The position numbers and the translations under genes are program-made. Shown here in pieces: positions 30,735 to 41,770 of a stretch of DNA of 64,000 nt. The notes beneath the pieces are model-generated. The model ran no database searches. It was not told the origin of the DNA and worked only from the letters and a program-made list of their open reading frames with translations. Numbering within the stretch: the stretch's first letter is position 1; each line of letters begins with the position of its first letter. This DNA is from Skeletonema tropicum (taxonomy: Eukaryota; Bacillariophyta; Thalassiosirophyceae; Thalassiosirales; Thalassiosiraceae): contig CM074139.1 in the NCBI GenBank assembly GCA_037178625.1, forward strand, positions 744,001-808,000. Direction: 5' to 3'.

Positions 30735-33688
30735 ATGATGAAAAAGAAGATGCAACAAACAATCCTAAGCCTTCTCCTGGCATCCCAAATTTTTTCCGTT
30801 TCAGCCCAGACTACTTCTGCACCACTTGCATCTGGTGAAGCTGTACCGTCCAAACTATCATCCATTGAAGAGGACGAGCACTGCAGTGGCGATGGCAGCT
30901 GTTACTCTGACAGTCTCAATGATGACTCTTCCGATGATGATGAAGGCGATGAAGAATATTATGATTCCAGTGATTATGACAGCCAAGAATACGAAGCAGA
31001 AGAAACAATAATAAACGAACAACTCCTCCTCGATCAACTCTACTCCTTCCTAACAACACCATCCTACGTCACCCTCCTAAAATCACTGGAACGGTCACAC
31101 ATCCGGACAAACCACCCCATGGCACTACACGAAACACTCGTCCAATCTGGAAATTACACCGATGGCAAAACCAAGGCAGGTTCACCCCAATGGGTAGGAC
31201 GACACATTGGTCATGCACAAATTGCCACTGATCCAACGTATACTTCCCTTGGATCATTATTGAATATTATAGGTACTGGTGGTGGTGCCAACACTTCTTT
31301 TGGAGGAGGACGTCGACGTCGTCAAGAAGAAGATGATGATGATGTTCTTACATCATGGATATCGACATTGGTCCATCGTAGGGAATTGGTACAATATCAT
31401 GGAGAGATGAATGATGAAGATGAGGAGTATATCAAACCATGTCGTGTTGATTTATTGGATGATAATGATGACGAAATGTTTCACAAGCAGTGCATTTTGG
31501 GGGTGGAGGTGGAAGAGTATGTGGGGGTGATGATGATGATGAATGAGAGTGTGGAGGAGGTGGGGGAATTGGAGAGGGTCTGGACGTTGGAACGAATGGA
31601 GGAATTGTTGGGTACAAGAAGAAGAAGTGCTGATAATGTGATGGGGGAGGTGGTAACATCGTTGGAGGAGGTGGAGGATGGGAAAATGTTTGATACGGTT
31701 ATTGTAAATGGGTTGTTGTCATCAACAGTAGTCGCTGGCAGAAAGGAAGAGGTGGATTTGAAATTGGAACACGTGATACAAGAGTATTTGAAACCAGGTG
31801 GAATTTTGTATGTGTTTGGTGAAGGACCGTTAGTGGTAGATGATGATGAGAATGAGAATGGTCCTGGAGAACAAGTGTTTGGTGAAATTCTGGATTTGTT
31901 GGATTCGGTCAAGTCGGTGAGTTGTTGTACACGTCGTATCAACATGCAGTTTTGCTTGGCTTGGATTCGGTGTTTTTTTTTTTTTTTTTCTGTGTATTCG
32001 CTTGTGTTTTCTCCATGGCTTGACTGACTTGATATTATGAAAATGATGCTAAACAAAACAACAACAACAACAACAACAACACATCCCGTTTTCCACATGC
32101 AGCTATCTGGAGTACATCCAGAAAAGCCTCCAACAGCCTCCTTCCTCCATCGTACAATCACCCGTCTAGGTCTCAACGTTGTAACGTCTACAACATTTCC
32201 CACACCCTACACACTTGACGAAGTAACCTCCTACCTCGAAGAAGCTGTCGAATGGATAGACGAGCTAGATACACAACGTTTCTCACCAGAAATGAAGAGG
32301 AGCTATTATCAAATGTGTTCGGATTTGTTGTATAGGGTGGAAGATTTGAAGGAGGAGGGATATGAGGAGGTTTATACGGGAGGTTATGAGTACATGATTG
32401 CAGCACAGCTTCCTTTTTCCTCCGACAATAGCAATACCAGTGATGATGATGATGAAGAACATGATGCAGTCCCACCAACGGTAGATACACCCACACCCTA
32501 CACACCCAAAGAAAAGTATCAACCAGATCGAGATCCCGAAGTAGAACAACTCCAATTCCCACCACTTGCACCAGGTGTCATGGAAACCTACAAATGGGCC
32601 AATGGAGATGCCTATGATGGTCTAAGTGCACGCATTGGCATCCCACCTCAATTAAAAGATACCATTATTGACTATGTCAAGGGATTGGGAATTTGGGATG
32701 AAATTTTGACGACTATGAAACCGGAAAATCAAATGAGGCCGGATAGTACGAAGATTTTGACGGTGGCGAGTCCGTATAGTGGGCAGAACTTTACGTGGAG
32801 TGTCAAGAGGCCGGATAATTTTGAAGGGAGTTCTTCGGATATGCATTGGTTTGATAGTGCCGGTGAGTTGTGCTTTCTGTCGTTTTCTTTGTTTTTATCT
32901 GTTGGCTCTAGTTTCTTGGTCTCTTACTAAAACGTCTTCCTTTGCTTCTCTCTTTTTTTCTGTTCTCAGATGAGGCAGCACATGAAGAAGCACTTCGAGC
33001 CCTAGCCAAAGGAGGGTTTGATGAAGTACTGAATGCTATCGGAACTTATCTGGGACTTGATAATCTCGTCTCATTCAGTATTGGAATACTTGCAGTGAGC
33101 AAAGCTGACAAGGGATATGTCCATGTTGACTTTTCAAAGTCTGGTAAAAAAGCTGCCAACTTTCTGGTCAATCTCCAAACTCCAGGTGATGAGCCTGAAC
33201 TCACTGTTATAGAAGAGGATGATATTGGTAATCGACGCCGTGCTCAAATCAAATACTCTAATGAATTCGGTGTATTGAACGGTGATGATGCCATGCATGC
33301 AACAAATGAATGTAACCATCGTGCCACTGGTGGTGTCCGTATCACAGCATCCATATTCCTATCGCAATTAGAAGAAGCAAGCTTAAAGCAAGTCGCAGAG
33401 CACGACCAATACTACTTTCCTTTTGGCAACATGGACTGGATTTGGGCTCAGAGAGGTCGCCATTGGAATAAGGATGGCACTGCAAGCATGTTGAATGATA
33501 AGGGTCGACAACCATTTGAACCAGAGGATGCAATTGAAGGGTGTGAATACAGGGTTGGAGAGAATAAAGAAGAATGCATGGTGCACGGTGAAGTGCGTAT
33601 GAATTGCTACAAAACATGCGGTTTCTTCGAGGATGATGATGAGTATCGTCCAGGAGAGGAGCGCAAAGTTGTCTCTGCTGATCTATGA
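30735..33688 (+). CDS. Large secreted protein: methyltransferase-like plus 2OG-oxygenase-like region (three exons)
   Basis: Exons 30735-31916, 32103-32862 and 32970-33688 join through GT-AG introns (186 bp and 107 bp; phases 0 and 1) into 886 residues. A signal peptide (residues 1-25, ending VSAQ) precedes an acidic Ser/Asp stretch. The segment with FDTVIVNGLL and YLKPGGILYVFG (exon 1) looks like the late motifs of a Rossmann methyltransferase, though the glycine-rich motif I is not clear. Exon 3 has YVHVDF (HxD), then DAMHAT and GVRITAS, a spacing that could be the HxD...H...R triad of a 2-oxoglutarate oxygenase. A Cys-rich end (GCEY...NCYKTCGFF) recalls a ShKT domain. Functions are tentative; the gene model is firm. 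Its 5' part is duplicated at 20934. Confidence 0.75.
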
Positions 33689-34255
33689 TCTAAGTACCCT
33701 TTTAGGAAGTCAATAAATACCTCTCTTGCTTGAGATGATAATGATATGTCCGTGCAATCAATGGAAACCACATTTGCAAAGAAATTCTCATTTAAGACTG
33801 GTCAGAGAAAGAATATATAATTAGTGTCAAATAATGATCATGTCAATTCGTTTCTACGGAGTTGCTTGCCATGGCAATGGCGTGCCTACAAGTACAAGAC
33901 AAATTACTTGTTGGTTCGGCGTATGTATTTCAAGTACTTGTGAGAAATCTTATGGATGGCCTGCCAGGGTCGAGCAGCAGCTCGTAAGACACAACAAAAC
34001 TCAACGCGTGCAGATCGTGGTTGCTTCTGCTGTCCGTCAGAAAATTGCATCAAGTCAAAGCCGTAAAGGTCATGCAGTATCCGCTGAAGTCTGACGAAGA
34101 TTTTTGCCGCTTTGAAGGACTTTCAGTAAGGTTGCAGAGATACCGATTTGAGATGGGCATCCGGTCGAGATTGGAGAAAGATTGGCGCGCTCAGAATGCC
34201 TTCCACCATCATCCACTCATTTTCATTTTTCAAAGAACAAAAGTAGTACCATACC
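33689..34255. other. Spacer upstream of HGH1
   Basis: No gene supported. It holds the 3' flank of the secreted protein gene and the promoter of HGH1; no TATA-like element stands out. Confidence 0.4.
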
Positions 34256-35941
34256 ATGGCAACTGTAGTATCAAGCAACATGTCCAGCGATAACAACAGC
34301 AGCGCACCGGAAGGAGGAGAGGTAGACACAGTCTACAATGAGCTACTTAATTTTCTAAAGGCTACTCGTGCCGATTTGCGCAAGGCTGCCGCTGAAGCAA
34401 CTCTTGCGACGCTTGTGTCCTCTTCTTCGTCTGATGATGGAGCAGAGGAAGCCACATCAACCTCCATGAACAACGAGGCAGCTCAACGACTGACGACTCT
34501 AAATGCTGTCCAACCACTCTGTAGGATAGCATCGACCCTCTCATCCGACCACGGGAGCATTTCCGCTCTTGCTGCACTTTCTGTCCTGTCCTCACATGAT
34601 CTCGTTGGAAATCAATGCATTGAAGATTTCCTCGATGCCAAGGGTGTTGGACGCATGTTGGAAATCGCATTGAGCAGCCCACCTACTCCTGTGAGTACTG
34701 CTGCATCTGTCTCAGCTCTTGCCGCAGATAGTAAAGAGGAGCCGTCGAAAGTTGCACAAGAGTGGAAAGTTTGGAGACAACAAGTGAATTACGCATGTGC
34801 GCTACTTGCAAATGCTACGCGGACGGAACGGGGTGCTGTAGATTTCATCGGGTTGAGTTTCCCTGACGAGGCTGTTCCTAGTAATTTGAGCAGGAAGGTG
34901 GACGAGAGTAAGGAGGAAGAAAAGGAAGCTGATGAAGACAATGCAGGTGCCTCGGCGTATGGAAAGAGGGAAACTAAACCCACAGCTACACTGTTACTAT
35001 CTCGGTTTCTGAATCCATCATTCATCGATACATCATCACCAGCACACGATCGGGCAGTTGCAAGTATGAGCGCCAAAACTGGCATGGATGATTTAGACGA
35101 ATACGATTCTGATGATGACAATGCAATTGACGAATCCAATAATAATGAACTTGAACCACAAAAGATGGATCCTATGGGTGAAGAATATTATGATCCTTAT
35201 CAACATGTGGCAGCAGTTATCATGAATATTGCACAGTTGGATACTGGTAGAGAGTTTTTGCTTAGGTTGACCCATTCTTCCAAAAAGTCATCGGACAACA
35301 AGAAACTTGACAGCATTGACGAAGAAAAGAAGGACAACAATACACAATCTACGTCTCATTTACAATCTCTTCTACCACAACTTACCTCACCGAATCTACA
35401 TCGTCGACAGGGTATTGCTGGCACACTCAAAAACTGCTGCTTTTCCCGAGATTCAATCTGGTGGCTTCTTAACGTTGTTCAAATGGACAAATCTCTGTTG
35501 TTGACCCTAGCCGGACCAGAGGAATTGTCCATCGATGAGAAGGTTGGGTTAGACCCCGACTATTGGCTCCTCGGTCCACAAAAAGTACGAGAGCCTGATT
35601 CGCTTGTCCGGCTATACGTGACAGAGGCACTATTACTCCTCTTAGCATCAGGTCGAAGAGCTCGCGAGACACTGCGTGAACGACGAATGTATGTAATAAT
35701 CAAGCTTGCAGATATGGTCGAGGAGAATGAAGAAGTCAGTGAGCGTATGTTGGAATGTGTTCAATATTTGAGGAGAGATGAGGATGGTACAGAAGAAGGA
35801 AGTAGTGATAAGAGAGCGTATGAGAAGTATGCCAGAGGATTGTTGGAGAGTAATGCTGCGAAGAATAAGGGTCTGAAGGCATTACCGATGTCATCGAATT
35901 GTGACGCAAATGAAGAAGAAGATTATGACAATATTGATTAA
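34256..35941 (+). CDS. HGH1: HGH1-family armadillo-type chaperone
   Basis: A single-exon gene of 561 residues with a good start context (ATACCATGGCA). HGH1 (FAM203) proteins assist folding of elongation factor 2 with the chaperonin TRiC. Helical repeats are visible from residue about 25, beginning VYNELLNFLKATRADLRKAAAEA. The family core comes later: VAAVIMNIAQLDTGREFLL, then RRQGIAGTLKNCCF, a LAGPEELSIDEK segment, and DYWLLGPQKVREPDSLVR leading into VTEALLLL. It is longer than the roughly 400-residue human protein because of acidic, Ser-rich insertions around residues 215-240 and 345-375. It is a single-copy housekeeping gene lodged in the HSF cluster. Its link to protein folding beside HSF genes is probably coincidental. 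Confidence 0.85.
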   Translation: MATVVSSNMSSDNNSSAPEGGEVDTVYNELLNFLKATRADLRKAAAEATLATLVSSSSSDDGAEEATSTSMNNEAAQRLTTLNAVQPLCRIASTLSSDHGSISALAALSVLSSHDLVGNQCIEDFLDAKGVGRMLEIALSSPPTPVSTAASVSALAADSKEEPSKVAQEWKVWRQQVNYACALLANATRTERGAVDFIGLSFPDEAVPSNLSRKVDESKEEEKEADEDNAGASAYGKRETKPTATLLLSRFLNPSFIDTSSPAHDRAVASMSAKTGMDDLDEYDSDDDNAIDESNNNELEPQKMDPMGEEYYDPYQHVAAVIMNIAQLDTGREFLLRLTHSSKKSSDNKKLDSIDEEKKDNNTQSTSHLQSLLPQLTSPNLHRRQGIAGTLKNCCFSRDSIWWLLNVVQMDKSLLLTLAGPEELSIDEKVGLDPDYWLLGPQKVREPDSLVRLYVTEALLLLLASGRRARETLRERRMYVIIKLADMVEENEEVSERMLECVQYLRRDEDGTEEGSSDKRAYEKYARGLLESNAAKNKGLKALPMSSNCDANEEEDYDNID

Positions 35942-36496
35942 AGAATCATAAGCTAACATTAGAGTGGTGATTATTTGCTGCTTGTGTAATGCATCGTGAT
36001 CCATTGGTAAATGCGTAAAAAATATGCATGAATGCTTTCTGTGCCAAGCACTACTTTTGCATCATATCATCATAAACAAGGCCGAGCATTCTGTAAAACA
36101 AACTTCTGTATCTTTTTAATAAGCATATACCTATTTTTATGTTGCATTACATCAGTTCTAGAAGGCTCGCTCTATGGTGAGATACAACTTGACTTCGCGT
36201 GATTGCCTATACTGCTGTAGACTTTGAAAGAGAACTTAATTCAATAGATTTCCAATTCCAATTCCATTAAATATTGTTAAGTAACAACAACTTATTTAAG
36301 CATGATGATGATGCTTCTACTCTCAAAGTGGTGATCTGGCAAATGGCAACTAAAGATGATATCATATATTCAAAATCGATTCCCTATAGAGTTTACGAAC
36401 AATATTGTTTCAGCTTGTTCATGTTCACGTTCACGTGTGATTTGTGTTTCTTCTACTATATCTAATCTGATTAACTTTGTATTTATTTATTTACTC
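35942..36496. other. Spacer between HGH1 and HSF-a copy F
   Basis: The right half (36290-36496) is an inverted, diverged copy of the 3' flank found after HSF-a copies B and C (AACAATATTGTT and TATATGATATCAT segments). This supports copy F being part of a duplicated block. No Kazal-like gene follows. Confidence 0.5.
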
Positions 36497-37803
36497 TTAC
36501 TTCCTCCCTCCTCTGTGATGATTGTGGCTACTCCTCAACATATCACGTGCATACTTTGCCATCATGGCTCTCTGCTGGGCAGCACGACTGCTGGCATCAA
36601 ATTGTTGCTCTCCAATCAGTGACGACATCTGATTGAGACGTTGCATCTCCACTTGAAGCTGATGCCGCTGACGCATTTGAGCAATGTGGATCTGCCTTTC
36701 ATGTAAGATGCGTTGTTGATGATAAGCAAGGTGCTGAAGTTGATGCTGGTGCTCCGCTGCCTTTCTTGCATGGTCGACGTACCAGTACCGGCGGTGGAAG
36801 GAAAGCGAGCTGGAGCTACAGGAGGAGCCTTGGGGGGTAAGTGTAAGGTTGGATTACGATGAGGAAAAGACAGTGGTAGCGGTTCATGTTCCGATATTGC
36901 CATGCGTGAGAAAGTGGGAACAAATGCCCCATTGTCCGTGCCATTTGTCGCCAAGAAGGGAGGAGGGACTTTTGTGGGTACCACAATAACGGCAGCGGCA
37001 GGAGCAGGAGTGGCAAGACTCTTGCTAGTGGGATTGGAGTTGAAGGCAGTAGCAGTAGACTTTTGCTTGGCTTTCTTCTTCCTCTGCGTCGCTTTCTTAG
37101 CAGAAGAAAGTTTGTGGTACGTTGGCTTGGACTCGCACCTCATTTTCATGCACAGCCAAGGCTTGTCACGGACAAAGTTCTTGTGTGCAAACGAGGATTC
37201 CTCTCCCTTGAAACGACTCTTGACCCTGCGGAATCCCCATCGGTTGAGCTTTCGGATGAAGCTATTCAATAGGGCACCCCGGAAGTATTGGGGTAGAATC
37301 TCACTAGAGAATCGTTGCTTGTCCACAATAAGGAACGAGACGCCATCGGGAAGCCAGTGAAGGATGGACTGACACTCCGTCGTGGCAAGGATCTCATGGA
37401 GAACTTGCGGAAAGCTTTTGTCTTGGTTCTCGAGAGCAGCGATGGCTAAGTTCTCGGTCTCGGTCTCAGAATCGTTAACATGAGTTGGAGCTTCTACTGC
37501 TCCTGCCTCGGCCTCGGCTTCTCCTTCGGCTGATTCTCTACCAGTTCCAGATTCGAGGTCGGCGGCAACATCACCGGTCTCGTTGCTCAGTATGCTAGAT
37601 GTAGATGGCACTTGAGCTTCAGCGCCATTTGCCTCGGCTTCGGCATCTTTGTCTTCGGGATCGGCCTCGATTTGAGTTGCGGCGAATAGGAGCTTGAGGC
37701 CTTCTGGTTCTGGGGCTAATACGTGAGTTTGTTCAATTGCCTGAGCTGGAGGAACCGCATCATCTGCGTTTTTGATGTTCGTTTGTTTCTCTGAAGAGTT
37801 CAT
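36497..37803 (-). CDS. HSF-type transcription factor, subfamily a copy F, diverged, with 3' frame break
   Basis: The frame runs upstream to TTG at 37842, but the first ATG is at 37803 (MNSSEKQ). The DNA-binding domain is almost identical to copies A-E, whereas the N-terminal acidic region and linkers differ widely and carry no Gln-Ala run. Near 36768 the reading frame departs from that of its paralogs: the annotated frame stops at 36616 with an unrelated tail. The paralogous His/Gln-rich C-terminus (ending RSSHNHHRGGRK) is still encoded in the next frame to 36497. A single small indel would explain this. The protein may be a variant with a shortened tail, or the break may be an assembly error. 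Confidence 0.75.
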
Positions 37804-38184
37804 CTTGTTTTCTGTCTTTGGAGTATAGGTGTTCAAGTTCAAGGTGCAGGTGCATTAGATGCTGTTGTTTGTCGGTTGCGCTACCATTTAGTTTGTGCAA
37901 GCTTTTTAGTCTCAACCTAAGTACTATGCTATGCCTTAACCTAAGCCAAAAATTCCTCTTGGTGTTGCGAATGATGTTGATCGCGGCAATTGAAATTGAG
38001 CTGAGCAGGAATGAACAGAGTGAATACACATAGCATCTCTAGAGAGAGAAATGAGTTCTCAGTCTCATCGGACTATTTGTCTCTCCCATGAGTATACTTG
38101 ACTTATCGCTTACTGCTTATCATCAATGACATACGTAGGAGTAAGTAAATATGGAAGAGTTGACCTTTAAAATGTCCGATCATT
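37804..38184. other. 5' flank of HSF-a copy F
   Basis: Does not share the HSF-b/HSF-a promoter seen in units A-E, so copy F has an independent upstream region. No gene seen. Confidence 0.45.
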
Positions 38185-39017
38185 CGTTTCCGTCGAACAG
38201 AACAATCAACTGACAATTAATACAAACGGCGTAGATATCGATCAAAGAAACATCAATAAATCATTATTATGATAGTATGCATCCGTGGGAGTAATATTAC
38301 CAATATATGTTGAGGGAAACATCATATTTATCAAGTATTACATTTATAATAATTTACATAAAATAATAACATAGATTATCTGATATTAAACTCTAACATG
38401 ATGAACCACCTCTTGTATTGCAGTTAAATTATCGTAGGATCTATAGATAACCACTCATTTTCAGATGGTGGCACTTCATGAGGTTGATTATTGTATACAC
38501 TCTGGGAAGGAAAATAGATTGTTTCTAACCAATAGAACGTGCTTGATCATGTATTAGGTGATGTTTATGAACAGTTCAGGTATCAAAAGACATACACCGT
38601 ATACCATATATCGATTGGATGCGAGGAAACCCTCTATATTGCTGTGTATCATCACGTAAACGTCCGTGGGATAGGTGGAGGGAGGTAAAAGTTGTGGATT
38701 TTATGCCGTCGATGGTGACGTTAATTTCTTCATTTTCGATGGATCAACTGAGTATTGCCATCGATTCAGCTTACATTATGATGTATACGATCAAATAAGC
38801 CTAGTATCATAGGTGTTTTTATTAGTTGTGCATAACTGTGGCCATAGGAGTGGAGGACATCATGGTGAGGGTGTAAACGATAATATTCGGAGGGTGGATT
38901 TGAGTGGTACCGATTAGCGAATTTGAGGATACGATAGGAATCGTCCCTCTACGTACGGCCAAAAAAGCGATTGTACGTTAGGAATAGTACTCACAGTTAG
39001 TTCTGTTCCACCTGAAG
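38185..39017 (-). repeat. Dispersed non-coding repeat R1, copy 2 (inverted)
   Basis: Reverse complement matches 7650-8500 over about 830 bp. It begins (on the minus strand) with GAGTACTATTCCTAACGTAC near 38995 and includes the CACCATGATGTCCTCCACTC block. It has accumulated many substitutions and small indels. No coding potential. Confidence 0.7.
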
Positions 39018-39049
39018 GCCAACATGTAGCATGGGTCATAACTGAAAGG

Positions 39050-39348
39050 AATAAAACCATACCCTTTCAGATTCATGACGCTTCGGGTAGGTTTGCATTC
39101 GCTTCCAACAATTATGTAACAGAAATTTTAAAGTACCATACGTCTGGTGGGCCCTCAAGAGGCGACGTTATCTACGCTAAGTGATAACGAACATGTGCTG
39201 CAGTAGCTATTATTTCCCAGATCGAAGCGCAAGTTAGAGCCGCTTCGGAGCTTCGTTCTCATTCCAACATGAATAATGCTCCAATTTTTCCGTGCAGACC
39301 CATTTCGGGGGGGCTAGCGGACCAGCAACCCGAGCTGGTCCGGTCTAG
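39050..39348 (+). mobile_element. Helitron-like 3' terminus, second copy
   Basis: Shares the ACCCTTTCAGATTCATGACG block, the GTTAGAGCCGCTTCGGA block and the terminal hairpin (CGGACCAGC...GCTGGTCCG) followed by CTAG at 39345-39348 with 17815-17985. A segment of about 110 bp at 39117-39225, including another repeat, is inserted relative to the first copy. DNA beyond CTAG differs between the two loci, defining the end. Confidence 0.6.
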
Positions 39349-39410
39349 TCTATCTTTAAGGTTCAAGTTTGTTTGTATCTCTCTCAGATCTCTCTCTCAG
39401 AGAGGACCCC

Positions 39411-40446
39411 TGTTACATCGAATCCTTGGATTTCCGAATCCTAGGATTCCTGCTCCGAATCCTAGGATTCGATAAAACATGCCGTCCGAATCCTAGGATT
39501 CTGGCAAGGGCTTGCTTGAAAAAGAACTCCACGATGATGAAGTAACGCCTACTAGAGAGGGCTACTGCTGCAGCAACAACATAGCAGATACTTACTTCAC
39601 ATTATTTTAGATTATTATTCCGACGATGTTCTCTCGACCGTTATTATTCTCGGCGCTACCATCGCCAATACACACGTCGACCGACATAATTATTTAATTT
39701 TCACATCCAGAGTACGCAATAATCAGCACTCGAGATAGCCGATAACAACAAAGTCAAAACAACAAATGAGTTGTTATTCATGTACCATTCAATCATACGC
39801 TTCTAATGGATGTGCATGTCTTGGTGGTACATAATACAGAGTTTAAAGTATCAGATAGACTATGTTATTATTAATTGTTGGTATGTGATGTAAATTATTA
39901 GAAGTAATACTTGATAAATGTCATATTCCCCTCAATCTATCATTAATATGGCTCCCACAAATGCATGTTATCGTAATAATGAATTTTTAATGCTTGTTTG
40001 ATCGATATCTTCGCCGTTTGCATTGAATTGTAGTTGATTGTTTGTTCGACGGAAACGAATAATGATGCAAACTTTTTGTACCGTGTAGGCGACGTCGTGG
40101 CGTTTCCTTCCGCTCCAGGTGACTAAGCCGTCGTCTTTAATCATATTAGAGGCGAGGGGGCGGGTTGGTTGCCTTTGTAATTACTTCTTGATGCCCCTCC
40201 TTATCTACTGCTGCATAGCAGCGATATCGTATCATGGTCGGTCGAGGTGTCTTCATCTTCGCCCATCAATCCAAGGATTCGATGGATCAGAGCCGGCGAA
40301 TCCTAGGATTCGGAGCAGGAATCCTAGGATTCGGACAATCCAAGGATTCGATGTGCAGCCCCCTCACGAATCCTAGGATTCCGAAATCCAAGGATTCGCC
40401 GGTATCGAATCCTAGGATTTTCAGAATCCTAGGATTCGATGTAACA
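39411..40446. mobile_element. 1.04-kb TIR element with GAATCCTAGGATTC palindrome clusters
   Basis: Perfect 15-bp terminal inverted repeats TGTTACATCGAATCC (39411-39425, inverted at 40432-40446) with CCCC on both outer sides (possible 4-bp duplication). Each end carries a cluster of the 14-bp palindrome GAATCCTAGGATTC and variants: three full copies on the left, about five on the right. The interior (39770-40200) is a diverged R1 repeat. There is no transposase. Superfamily not assigned. Confidence 0.72.
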
Positions 40447-40567
40447 CCCCGATTCTTTAGCTGGATCCCGGCCCGCCCGCCCGCCCGCCCCGGCTTTATC
40501 AAGGTGATGACAGACGAAATGACATCAGCAATCCGCAACGCACCCGCCACCCGCCCTGCCTAAAAGC

Positions 40568-41504
40568 TATGGTAATGGAATTTCATACGGGTGAAATTTC
40601 ACAACTGCAACTTTCAGGAAACTTTCAGGGTGCAATTTGTCACAATTTTGGCCAAAAATGAAATTTCACAAAAGTTTCAGCCATCAGCCATCAACCACTT
40701 CCACTTTCACATGACGATCGTACCAACTCATGGTAGAACTATCCTCTCCCAAAGGTGGAGAATAACTACTTGATGAGCATCACTTGATGTGTTTCCTCTG
40801 CGATCCAAAGTCTCGTGTCTGGAGGAATAAGACTAATAAGGCTGCACTTGTGAGAAAGATGGTCGAGTGGTATGTGCCCTTGGATGATGATGGTTCTGAT
40901 GAGATGCGGAAGAGAGTTATGAAGGATTTTGAGGAGTTTGACACTCAAGTCAATGGCTGGTTTGAATCCTTCGCAGATCCCCTTCCGCAACTTCCATCTT
41001 TGGAGGAACTGCATAAAAACAACAAGTCTTTTGGTATCAAAGATGTGGTGATGTATGTGGAAACTATTGTACCGGTGCTATTTCTGGACGCTTGGGATGG
41101 TTTGAGTGTTATGCAGGGACGTCTGACTTCTATCGCTTGGTTGCTAACCCTCTGTTGTCTATGGGAACTGTAGGATCCATGGATTGTGAATGTAGGGCCA
41201 AACCTTTGAAGAACACCATTCTTATGAAGGATCGGAATAGGATGTTGGATCCAACTGGTGTTGCACTTCTTCGAGGATACAAGAACCTTCGTCATATCAT
41301 GCATGCGAAGAAGGTGCTTGGAAAGAGATTGCAGACTCCCTTAACCCTTAACTAGACTCGAGAATGGTAATGATGGACAGGGGTGCGTGCGAATAGTGAG
41401 GAAAATAAGCTAGTGACATTTGAAACTGAAATTCCATGAAATTCCTTGACATTTCACCCTGCAACTTCCAAGAATTTCAAAAAGGGTGAAATTCCATTAC
41501 CCTC
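40568..41504 (+). mobile_element. Internally deleted, decayed hAT element
   Basis: Ends TATGGTAATGGAATTTCA and (inverted) GAGGGTAATGGAATTTCA match the TIRs of the complete hAT at 9961 in 15 of 18 positions. The interior keeps only the transposase C-terminus: 40766-41075 in one frame (CFLCDPKSRVW...), then a frame break near 41075, then 41092-41355 (SMDCECRAKPLKNT...). Exon 1 and most of exon 2 are deleted. The outer 8-bp sequences (CTAAAAGC and GCCTAAGC) are not identical, so the target duplication has decayed. Non-autonomous. Confidence 0.85.
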
Positions 41505-41770
41505 GCCTAAGCACCAATCACCTAAATCTACCTATGACGTCTTATGACGTGATAGAGCATGATGATGTACACTTTTTGGCTTCAATCTCTTTCATGTTAT
41601 TGATGCCTTGAGCCCCCTTGAGCTTGAGTTGTATGTAGCTTGTTCTCCATGGTCTCTCCCATTACTCCTCTCATATTCTGTTGATAGAGATAGAAAGGCG
41701 CACCAAGCTGACGTTATCGGGAGTCTGTTCCACTGCAGTTTTAATAAGCTTTCAAACCAACCGAGCGACC

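Noticed and set aside
39430..40440. CRISPR-like repeat array from GAATCCTAGGATTC copies
   Set aside because: Repeats are short palindromes with irregular spacing in a eukaryotic TIR element; no spacers or cas genes.
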